In this document: piece by piece, positions 1 to 5,678 of the stretch
How the letters are laid out: the number at the start of each line of letters is the position of its first letter
Numbering within the stretch: position 1 is the stretch's first letter
NCBI GenBank assembly: GCA_039923155.1
Contig: JBDTDI010000340.1
Location: 1-5,993 of the forward strand
Direction of reading: 5' to 3'
DNA length: 5,993 bases
Source: Rhodococcus_D sp039923155
GTDB taxonomy: Bacteria; Actinomycetota; Actinomycetes; Mycobacteriales; Mycobacteriaceae
Translations under genes and position numbers: made by a program
The notes under the pieces: generated by a model
Told to the model about the DNA's origin: nothing
Seen by the model: the letters and a program-made list of their open reading frames with translations, nothing else
The model's database searches: none

Positions 1-634
1 GCGGCACCACGAAGGTGACCACCAGCCACGCCCCCAGCGCCGAGAGCAGCGCGAGGGAGCGACGAGAAGTCAGCAGCACCGCCACCATCGCCACCAGGGC
101 GAACATGACCAGGTATGCCAGCGCCAGCAGGTAGAAGCCCACCAGTCGCACCAGCAGCGGAGCCGTCGGGATCCTGCCGTTGACCACGAGCAGCGACACC
201 ACGCTGACCACGAAGCTGGCCCCGAGCGCGGCCGCGAGCAGCCCGGACACCGCAATGAGCTTTCCGAGCAGGTAGTCACGGCGGCCGAGCAGCCGGGTGT
301 GCAGCAGGCGTCCGACCCCCGAGCTCTGCTCGTCGCTCAGGCTCAGGTGCCCGACGACGATCGCGAGCAGCGCGCCGACCATCGGGACGTAGACGGTCAT
401 GTTGGACAGCAGCGACAGCGGGGGCTTGAGCCCGAGCGGGTTGGCCGGTGCCGGGCGGCCCTGGGCCGCGAGAAGGGCGACGGCCTGGTCGTACACGCGG
501 GTGACCGTGGCCGCGCTGGACCAGCCGAGGACGCCGGCCAGCACGGTGACCCCGACGAGGACGGCCATCAGGGCCAGGACCGTGCGCTGGCGTCGCAGGA
601 TGGTGACCTGTTGTGCCGCAACCACCCCGATCAC
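1..634 (-). CDS. ABC-2 type transporter permease, NosY-like (partial, C-terminus outside window)
   Basis: This is the membrane subunit that would pair with the ATPase encoded just upstream to form an exporter in the cytoplasmic membrane. The frame is open from a GTG at 634-632 to the window edge, giving 211 codons with the 3' end missing. The GTG overlaps the ATPase stop by GTGA, so translation is probably coupled. The N-terminus (IGVVAAQQVTILRRQRTVLA) is a short basic cytoplasmic start before helix 1 at about residues 20-38. After an external loop, further hydrophobic segments lie near residues 80-98, 125-151, 160-188 and 193-211. Between helices 2 and 3, the stretch DEQSSG...LLGRRDYLLGK (about 101-125) matches the cytoplasmic element typical of ABC-2 permeases (usual form: ExExGT, then R-rich, then YLLGK). 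The arrangement resembles NosY-type permeases, but nothing here supports a role in nitrous oxide metabolism. The substrate is unknown; antibiotics, peptides and lipids are all possible. Confidence 0.88.
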   Translation of the reverse strand, partial: MIGVVAAQQVTILRRQRTVLALMAVLVGVTVLAGVLGWSSAATVTRVYDQAVALLAAQGRPAPANPLGLKPPLSLLSNMTVYVPMVGALLAIVVGHLSLSDEQSSGVGRLLHTRLLGRRDYLLGKLIAVSGLLAAALGASFVVSVVSLLVVNGRIPTAPLLVRLVGFYLLALAYLVMFALVAMVAVLLTSRRSLALLSALGAWLVVTFVVP

Positions 635-1383
635 GACGGATCCCGCCCGACCTTGACGTAGATGTCCTCCAGCGACGCCTCGTCGGGGAACCGTCGCGTG
701 GTCTCGGCCATCGAGTCCCGGTAGATCAGCTCGCCCTGGCTGAGCACACCGAGGGTGGTGCACACCCGGGCAACCTCGCTGAGCAGGTGGGTGTTCATGA
801 ACACCGTCATGCCGAGCTCAATGTTGAGCCGGGCGATGGTCTCCCGAAGCTGACGCACCCCGTGCGGGTCGAGACCGGTGGTCGGCTCGTCGAGGAAGAG
901 CACCGTCGGGGAGTGCAGCACCGCCTGGGCGATCCCGATGCGCTGGCGCATCCCGCTGGAGAACGACCCCACTCGGCGGTCCGCGAGCTCAGCGCACCCC
1001 AGGAACTCCAGGGTGCGCACGGCCGCCTCGCGCGGGTCGGGGACGCCGGAGAGCCGGGCAAAGAACTCGAGGTTCTCCGCTGCGGTGAGGTGGCCGTACA
1101 GGCGCACCTCCGAGGGCAGGTAGCCGATCTGACGGGTGACCGAGTCCCGCTCGGTGACCGTGTCGTGCCCGCACACCAGTGCGGTGCCGGAGGTGGGAGT
1201 GATCAGGGTGGTGAGGATGTTGATGGCGGTGGTCTTGCCCGCTCCGTTGTGCCCGAGGAACCCGAACACCTCACCGCGCTCGATGACCAGGTCGATCCCG
1301 CGGAGGACCTCGTCGTCGCCGTACCGGTGGTGCAGGTCTCGCAGCTCCACCGCGGGCCCGACCGGTGTGGCAGCTGGACTCAC
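631..1383 (-). CDS. ABC transporter ATP-binding protein (ABC-2 exporter ATPase)
   Basis: This is the cytoplasmic ATPase that powers the adjacent permease. At 250 residues it is a single nucleotide-binding domain, short compared with DrrA/NatA-type proteins of about 300 residues because it lacks a long C-terminal extension. Visible motifs, in order: Walker A GHNGAGKTT (44-52); the Q-loop region IGYLPSEVRLY (86-96), where the usual Gln or Glu after LP is Ser91 followed by Glu92; the signature FSSGMRQR (141-148) in place of LSGGQ; Walker B VLFLDEPTTGLDP (161-173) with catalytic Glu166; and the switch histidine His199 in MNTHLLSE. The GTG start at 1383-1381 is chosen because GAGGAG (1394-1389) lies 5 bases upstream. 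The stop overlaps the permease start. The gene is the first of a leftward operon divergent from the esterase / lipid aminoacyltransferase operon. The family is certain from the motifs; the transported substrate cannot be read from the sequence. Confidence 0.95.
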   Translation of the reverse strand: MSPAATPVGPAVELRDLHHRYGDDEVLRGIDLVIERGEVFGFLGHNGAGKTTAINILTTLITPTSGTALVCGHDTVTERDSVTRQIGYLPSEVRLYGHLTAAENLEFFARLSGVPDPREAAVRTLEFLGCAELADRRVGSFSSGMRQRIGIAQAVLHSPTVLFLDEPTTGLDPHGVRQLRETIARLNIELGMTVFMNTHLLSEVARVCTTLGVLSQGELIYRDSMAETTRRFPDEASLEDIYVKVGRDPS

Positions 1384-1388
1384 AGGTT

Positions 1389-1394
1389 CTCCTC
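1389..1394 (-). promoter_or_regulatory. Shine-Dalgarno of the ABC ATPase gene
   Basis: On the minus strand this reads GAGGAG, five bases before the GTG at 1383-1381. It fixes that GTG as the start, since the gene has no ATG at its beginning. Confidence 0.8.
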
Positions 1395-1467
1395 ACGTCG
1401 GTGCGATCAGGACGACCCCGACGATGAACCCGTCCGGCTGAGCGGAGGCTGAACGAGCCGTTACTGG

Positions 1468-1496
1468 GATCGCTTCAGCGCGCTCTCAGCGCGATC
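1468..1496. promoter_or_regulatory. Putative response-regulator operator: 11-bp-spaced direct repeat within an inverted repeat
   Basis: TCAGCGCG occurs at 1475-1482 and again, identically, at 1486-1493, a centre-to-centre period of 11 bp or about one helical turn. The pair is framed by GATCGC (1468-1473) and its reverse complement GCGATC (1491-1496). Tandem half-sites of this spacing are typical of OmpR/PhoB-family response regulators binding head to tail, and TCAG-containing repeats of this kind are described for some actinobacterial regulators such as MprA. The site ends 16 bases before the esterase start, so it would overlap or follow the promoter and could repress, or it could activate the leftward operon. 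The repeats are seen directly; the regulator is inferred. No regulator gene lies in the window. Confidence 0.4.
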
Positions 1497-1512
1497 GCAG
1501 GACACTCGCGGC

Positions 1513-2814
1513 ATGAACCGCGTGCTCGACGCGTCCCTGATCAGCGGCCCCCTCTGGTGGGTGCTGCTGCTGGCTGGTCCGGTCGGGGTGTGCGTGCTCG
1601 TCCTCGGTCGCGGGCGTCGGTGGTGGCTGGGCGTCGTGCCGGCCGCCCTGGCGGTGGGCCTGGCCGTTGCGGTGCTGGTGACGCTCACGGTGAACGTGTG
1701 GTGGCAACCGTTTCCTGATCCGCTGCCGTTGTTGGTGCCCGTCTGGGTGGGACTGTTCGTCGCCGCGGTGGTCCTTGCCCTGGGGCGCCGGGCGGGGGTG
1801 ACCCGCATGGCCCTGGCCCTGCTGATCGCCGTTCTGGTGGCTGCGAGCGGGACCGCGCAGGTCAACGAGAAGTTCGCCGCGTTCCCGACGGTGCGAGACG
1901 CCCTGGGTCTGCCGCTGCCCGGCCAGATCGCCTTCAACCGCGTCCCGGGCCCGCAGCGGGCCCCGGTCACGGGGACGCCCGGGGCAACCTTGGCGTCGCG
2001 CTGGTCCCCGCCGCCCGGGATGCCGACGGCGGGCGAGGTCACCACCACGGCCATCCCGGGTGTGGTGTCCGGGTTCAACGCCCGCGACGCGTGGATCTAC
2101 CTGCCCCCGGCGTACCTGAGCACACCCCGGGCCCAGCTGCCGGTTCTGGTGATGTTCGGTGGGCAGCCGGGTTCGCCGCGGGACTGCTTCACCGCCGGTC
2201 GGGTGGTGGCCACGATGACCGCCTACGCCGCGGCCCACCGGGGTTTGGCGCCGGTGGTGGTGGAGGTGGATCCGCTCGGCTCCACGCTCGCGAACCCGCT
2301 GTGCGTGGACTCCCCGCTGGGCAACGCGTTCACCTACCTGAGCGTGGACGTCCCGGCCTGGATCCGCACGCACCTGCAGGTCGACCCCGACCCTGCGCAC
2401 TGGGCGGTGGGTGGGGCGTCGTTCGGGGGCACCTGCGCGTTGCAGCTGGCGGTCAACGCACCCTCGGTGTACCCCACGTTCCTCGACTTCTCCGGCCAGG
2501 AGGAACCAACGCTCGGCGGTGCCTCCCGGACCCTGAGCGCGGCCTTCGGCGGCTCCGCCAGGGCCTTCACGAGGGTGAACCCCCTCGACGTGCTCGAACG
2601 CAAGCGCTTCCCCGCCACCGCGGGGATGATCGTCGTCGGCCGCGACGACGGACCTTTCCTGCCCCAGGCGAGACGGGTGGCGGCGGCGGCCAGGGAGGCG
2701 GGGATGACCATCCGCTACCTCGAGGTGCCGGGCGGGCACGGCTGGTCGGTGTGGGCCAACGCCCTGCCGCTGGCGATGCCATTTCTGGGTCAACGGGTCG
2801 GGATCACCTCGTGA
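1513..2814 (+). CDS. Membrane-anchored alpha/beta hydrolase, esterase (mycolyltransferase-like) family; candidate aminoacyl-lipid hydrolase
   Basis: This 433-residue protein has an N-terminal membrane part and a C-terminal esterase domain of the Esterase-D / antigen-85-like group. Hydrophobic helices lie at about 13-31, 39-60, 72-90 and 98-113. The basic loops GRGRRWW (32-38) and GRRAGVTR (91-98) mark the cytoplasmic side, so the catalytic domain (about 185-430) is predicted to be outside. Catalytic features are the nucleophile elbow GGASFGG with Ser303, an acid probably at Asp378 or Asp379 (VGRDDG), and His409 in PGGHGWSVW, the usual C-terminal motif of this family. An oxyanion-region sequence, LPVLVMFGGQPGS, lies at 209-221. 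The ATG at 1513 is chosen because it includes helix 1 and has AGGA ten bases upstream. The stop overlaps the GTG of the next gene, a lipid aminoacyl synthase. Hydrolases beside such synthases, for example AhyD of Enterococcus faecium, cleave aminoacyl-phosphatidylglycerol, and this role is inferred here. Another lipid or envelope ester is the alternative. Confidence 0.88.
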   Translation: MNRVLDASLISGPLWWVLLLAGPVGVCVLVLGRGRRWWLGVVPAALAVGLAVAVLVTLTVNVWWQPFPDPLPLLVPVWVGLFVAAVVLALGRRAGVTRMALALLIAVLVAASGTAQVNEKFAAFPTVRDALGLPLPGQIAFNRVPGPQRAPVTGTPGATLASRWSPPPGMPTAGEVTTTAIPGVVSGFNARDAWIYLPPAYLSTPRAQLPVLVMFGGQPGSPRDCFTAGRVVATMTAYAAAHRGLAPVVVEVDPLGSTLANPLCVDSPLGNAFTYLSVDVPAWIRTHLQVDPDPAHWAVGGASFGGTCALQLAVNAPSVYPTFLDFSGQEEPTLGGASRTLSAAFGGSARAFTRVNPLDVLERKRFPATAGMIVVGRDDGPFLPQARRVAAAAREAGMTIRYLEVPGGHGWSVWANALPLAMPFLGQRVGITS

Positions 2815-5486
2815 GCACCCCAGGAGCCGACATCCGTTCTACCGCCCTCCCACCCGGACCGGCGTCCATCCGGCCGGACCGCCTGGTCGGAGTGCTCCGC
2901 GTGGCCCCGGTGACGGGGGCCGTCGTGGCCCTCCTCTGGGTGGTGGGTGCGGTCACGGGCAGCCTGGTGAACGGTCCGTCGCCCGCGCTGACCACGACGT
3001 TCGCCGCCGGAACAGGCAGCCTGGGTCATGGACACCTGTGGACACCGCTCACCGCAGCCGTCTTCGCGCCCACCCTGCTCAGCTACCTGGCCGGCTCGGT
3101 GGTCGTCCTCGGGGTCGGGACGTTCGCCGAACGCCGGCTCGGGTCAGCCCGGTTCGCCGCCGCCGCACTGAGCACCCAGGTCCCCGGGGTGCTGCTGGCC
3201 CTCGGGGCGGTGCGCGTCATCGAGCTGGGCGACGCGGCGTGGGCCCGCGAGCTCAGCCGCCACCCCGCGGTGGGTCCCACCACCCTCGCCGTCGGCGCCG
3301 CGATGGTGGCCAGTGCGGGGTTGGGCCCCCTGGGGCGGCGACGGCTACGCGTCGGGCTGCTGGTCCTGCTCGCGACCCTGATGTTGTACGGGGGTCTGCT
3401 CGAGGACCTCATCCGCTTCAGCAGCGCCCTCGTGGGACTGGCGTTGGGCCCGGCCTTCCACCGGGGCGCACAAGCCCAGGCCCGGCATGCCGCACCTCTG
3501 ACCGGCACCCGACGAGAGAGCCGGGTCTTGGTGGCGATCATCCTGGCCGCCACAGCCCTGGGACCGATGCTGGCCGCGTTCTCACCCACAGCGGTCGGTC
3601 CGTTGTCGGTGCTGCGGTTCCTGTTCACCTCCACCTCGCTCGACGCGGTCACGGTGCGGGGCATCTGCACCGACCCCACCACACCGGCGCAGGTGTGCCG
3701 GCACCTGCAGCGGCGGCTGCGGGATTCCGGGCTCGGGCCGTCGATCTTGTCCCTGCTGCCGGCGTTGCTGCTGCTGGTCCTCGCCGACGGGGTGCGCCGG
3801 GGCCGGCGTGCCGCGTGGGCGGCTGCGGTGACCATGCACGCGCTGCTGGTGTCGCTCGCCCTGCTGCTGCTGGGACAGGTGGTGGCGCACCGCCCGCAGG
3901 AGGAGCTGGCCACCATGGCCCTGCGGCACGTGCACTTCGTTCTCGCCCTGGCCATCCCGCTGCTCGTCCCGCTGGTGGTCCTGGCGGTGCTGGTGGCCAC
4001 CTCACGGTCCTTCGACGTCGCCGCCCCCCGGCGCACCTACCGCACCTTCCTCGCGAAGACGGCCGGGCTCGTCCTCGTGCTCGCCGCGACCTATCTTCTC
4101 GGCGGACTCGCCCTGCGCTCAGGTTTCTACCCGCGACCCACCGCCCTCGAGCTGGTACGAGACTTCCCCCAGCGGCTGGTGCCACCGGGATTTCTCGGTG
4201 AGCTCGACGCCACGTTCCTCCCCGTCAGCGTCGCGGCCACCGTGCTGTTCGAGTGGTTGGGGGTGGTGTTGTGGGCGGTGCTGGGAGCGTGGGCTGTGCG
4301 GTCATTCCTACGGCCTGTGCTGCGCGACGAGCGCTCCGCCAGCGAGGCGCGGGCGCTGCTCGTCGAGCACGGTGGCTCGCACCTGTCGTGGATGACGACG
4401 TGGCCCGGGCACAACCGGTGGTTCACCCCCGACGGCACCGGGTTCGTCGCCTACCTCGTCCGCCTCGGTGTGGCCATCACCACCGGCGACCCGGTGTGCC
4501 CACCCCAGCAGCTGGACGAGGCCGTGCGCGGGTTCGCCGACTTCGCCACCGCCAACGGGTGGACCCCGTGCTTCTACTCCGTCACCGACGCGGTGCGGGC
4601 CCGCTGCGCCGAGCTCGGTTGGGGGCAGCTGCAGGTCGCCGAGGAGACGGTGCTGGCCTTGGACACGCTGGCGTTCACCGGACGCAAGTTCCAGGACGTG
4701 CGCACCGCACTCAACCACGCGACCAAACAGGGGATCACCGCCCAGTGGATCACCTTCCCCACCGCACCGCCCGCGCAGCGCGAGCAGATCGTCGCCCTCT
4801 CGAAGGAGTGGATGGCCGACAAGGGCCTGCCCGAGATGGGCTTCACCCTGGGGACGTTGGCCGAGGTCGACGACCCGCAGGTGCGCTGCCTGATCGCCGT
4901 GGACACCGACGGCACGGTGCACGGCATCACGTCGTGGCTACCGGTGTACGCCCACGGTGAGGTGGTGGGCTGGACCCTGGACTTCATGCGACGCCGCCGC
5001 GACGGCTTCCGGCCGGTGATGGAGTTCCTCATCGCCTCGGCCGCACTGCGCTGCCAGGCCGAGGGCGCAGCGTTCCTCAGTCTCTCCGGCGCACCCCTGG
5101 CTCGGGTCGACCGCGGCGCCGGGGCGGGGGTCGAACGAGACGCCGCCGTGCAACGCCTGCTGCAGCGGCTCGGCCGCAGCCTGGAACCGATCTACGGATT
5201 CCGCTCGCTGCTGGCGTTCAAGGAAAAGTTCCAGCCCCAGCACGTACCGCTGTTCCTGATGTACCCCGATCCCGCCACGCTACCCACCATCGGCAACGCC
5301 ATCAGCCTCGCCTACCTGCCCCACCTGTCCGCCGCCGAGATCACCACGCTGCTCCGCAAGTACCTCCACCACGGCCTCAGCTCCGCCCGACACCGCCGCG
5401 CCGACCGCCGACGGGACCAGCAGCCGCATGCCCCATGCAGGCCTGGAGCGCGCGACGCAACAGGTACCTCCCAGAAGGGGGCGTAG
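2811..5486 (+). CDS. Aminoacyl-phosphatidylglycerol synthase-like protein (DUF2156 / LPG_synthase_C) with N-terminal rhomboid-like membrane domain
   Basis: An 891-residue membrane enzyme predicted to transfer an amino acid from aminoacyl-tRNA to phosphatidylglycerol or a related lipid. The frame is open upstream to 2091, but that part lies inside the esterase gene; the GTG at 2811, in a GTGA overlap with the esterase stop, is the start. Residues 27-215 resemble a rhomboid (LWTPLTAAVF, GTFAERRLGSARF) but lack the Ser/His dyad: GPTT (155-158) replaces GxSG, and SSAL replaces the last-helix AH. More helices follow at about 238-258, 311-326, 334-357, 372-397, 414-433 and 470-497, so roughly twelve in all. 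The basic RSFLRPVLRDER (497-508) leads into a cytoplasmic catalytic domain (about 510-855). That domain has GRKFQDVRTALNHATKQG (624-641), LDFMRRRRDG (723-732), SLSGAPLA (757-764) and YGFRSLLAFKEKFQP (795-809), all matching the MprF/LPG synthase core. The amino acid and lipid substrates cannot be told. A canonical MprF flippase domain is not evident. The last 35 residues are Arg-rich and probably disordered. Confidence 0.88.
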   Translation: MSTPGADIRSTALPPGPASIRPDRLVGVLRVAPVTGAVVALLWVVGAVTGSLVNGPSPALTTTFAAGTGSLGHGHLWTPLTAAVFAPTLLSYLAGSVVVLGVGTFAERRLGSARFAAAALSTQVPGVLLALGAVRVIELGDAAWARELSRHPAVGPTTLAVGAAMVASAGLGPLGRRRLRVGLLVLLATLMLYGGLLEDLIRFSSALVGLALGPAFHRGAQAQARHAAPLTGTRRESRVLVAIILAATALGPMLAAFSPTAVGPLSVLRFLFTSTSLDAVTVRGICTDPTTPAQVCRHLQRRLRDSGLGPSILSLLPALLLLVLADGVRRGRRAAWAAAVTMHALLVSLALLLLGQVVAHRPQEELATMALRHVHFVLALAIPLLVPLVVLAVLVATSRSFDVAAPRRTYRTFLAKTAGLVLVLAATYLLGGLALRSGFYPRPTALELVRDFPQRLVPPGFLGELDATFLPVSVAATVLFEWLGVVLWAVLGAWAVRSFLRPVLRDERSASEARALLVEHGGSHLSWMTTWPGHNRWFTPDGTGFVAYLVRLGVAITTGDPVCPPQQLDEAVRGFADFATANGWTPCFYSVTDAVRARCAELGWGQLQVAEETVLALDTLAFTGRKFQDVRTALNHATKQGITAQWITFPTAPPAQREQIVALSKEWMADKGLPEMGFTLGTLAEVDDPQVRCLIAVDTDGTVHGITSWLPVYAHGEVVGWTLDFMRRRRDGFRPVMEFLIASAALRCQAEGAAFLSLSGAPLARVDRGAGAGVERDAAVQRLLQRLGRSLEPIYGFRSLLAFKEKFQPQHVPLFLMYPDPATLPTIGNAISLAYLPHLSAAEITTLLRKYLHHGLSSARHRRADRRRDQQPHAPCRPGARDATGTSQKGA

Positions 5487-5678
5487 GCGGAGGGAGCGTC
5501 TGGGGTCCACCCGCAACCGCCGAGGCTCTTGTCGTGTCTGACCCCGTGGTCGGCGTGGCGGTTGGTGGGGTCGGCGGCCCGCCGCGCGAGGCGTTGGTCG
5601 CGTGCGGTGGCGTGACGGGTGCGTGGATGACGGCCGGGGCGCGGGGCATGCGGTCTCGATGAGGATTGAGGAGCTCCG
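5487..5678 (+). other. Intergenic spacer between aaPGS-like gene and DUF421 gene
   Basis: No supported gene lies in these 192 bases, although a 75-codon frame crosses it on the plus strand and others cross on the minus strand; all are Gly/Arg/Pro-biased and overlap the neighbouring genes. Some dyad symmetry is present. CAACCGCC (5514-5521) is the reverse complement of GGCGGTTG (5557-5564), extended past a bulge by CCAC (5507-5510) with GTGG (5565-5568). It encloses a small hairpin CTGACC/GGTCGG (5538-5543 with 5548-5553, one G-T pair). A compact GC hairpin CGGCG/CGCCG follows (5572-5576 with 5580-5584). None has a T-run, so a classical intrinsic terminator is not shown. A promoter for the DUF421 gene may be here, but none is recognisable. 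Confidence 0.5.
5668..5673 (+). promoter_or_regulatory. Shine-Dalgarno deciding a CTG start for the DUF421 gene
   Basis: GAGGAG ends five bases before CTG 5679-5681 but 26 bases before the first in-frame ATG (5700-5702). No other purine-rich ribosome site lies between. The only other candidate starts between the in-frame stop TGA (5667-5669) and the ATG are the two CTG codons, at 5679 and 5691. Confidence 0.55.

Larger units (their letters stand above)
1384..1512. promoter_or_regulatory. Divergent intergenic region between ABC exporter and esterase/aaPGS operons
   Basis: These 129 bases separate the two divergent first genes and must hold the leftward promoter and probably the rightward one. 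I see no convincing -35/-10 pair on either strand, which is usual for high-GC actinomycete promoters read by eye. The left end carries the ATPase Shine-Dalgarno. The right end carries a repeated operator-like element (1468-1496) and a weak AGGA (1499-1502) ten bases before the esterase ATG. No small ORF of note lies here. Confidence 0.6.

Noticed and set aside
1..1383. Assignment of the ABC operon as nosFY of nitrous oxide reductase maturation
   Set aside because: The resemblance is only to the general fold and to the GHNGAGKTT Walker A; no NosD, NosZ or NosL sequence is in the window.
613..1452. 279-codon plus-strand frame opposite the ABC ATPase
   Set aside because: The minus strand here encodes all ABC ATPase motifs in order; the opposite frame shows no recognisable domain.
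1486..2793. 435-codon open frame antisense to the esterase gene
   Set aside because: Composition is dominated by Arg, His, Gly, Pro and Gln, with no hydrophobic core or motif. It is the usual antisense shadow of a high-GC gene with a G/C-biased third position.
2091..2810. In-frame upstream extension of the aaPGS-like reading frame (240 extra codons)
   Set aside because: It lies wholly inside the esterase gene in another frame and its translation is Gly/Arg/Pro-rich with no domain. The GTG at 2811 overlapping the esterase stop is a far better start.
3039..3455. Active rhomboid protease in the N-terminal part of the aaPGS-like protein
   Set aside because: The GxSG serine position is Thr in GPTT and no histidine is present in the last helix of the domain.
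3038..4201. 387-codon plus-strand frame, and a 317-codon minus-strand frame at 3083-4036, within the aaPGS-like gene
   Set aside because: Both overlap the membrane region of the real gene and have Arg/Gly/Pro- or Ser/Arg-rich low-complexity translations.
5572..5584. Short GC hairpin considered as an intrinsic terminator
   Set aside because: The stem is only five pairs and no T-run follows; such hairpins are common by chance at this base composition.
5435..5662. 75-codon plus-strand frame bridging the aaPGS-like stop and the DUF421 gene
   Set aside because: It begins inside the aaPGS-like coding region, is Gly/Val-rich, and has no ribosome site or recognisable motif.
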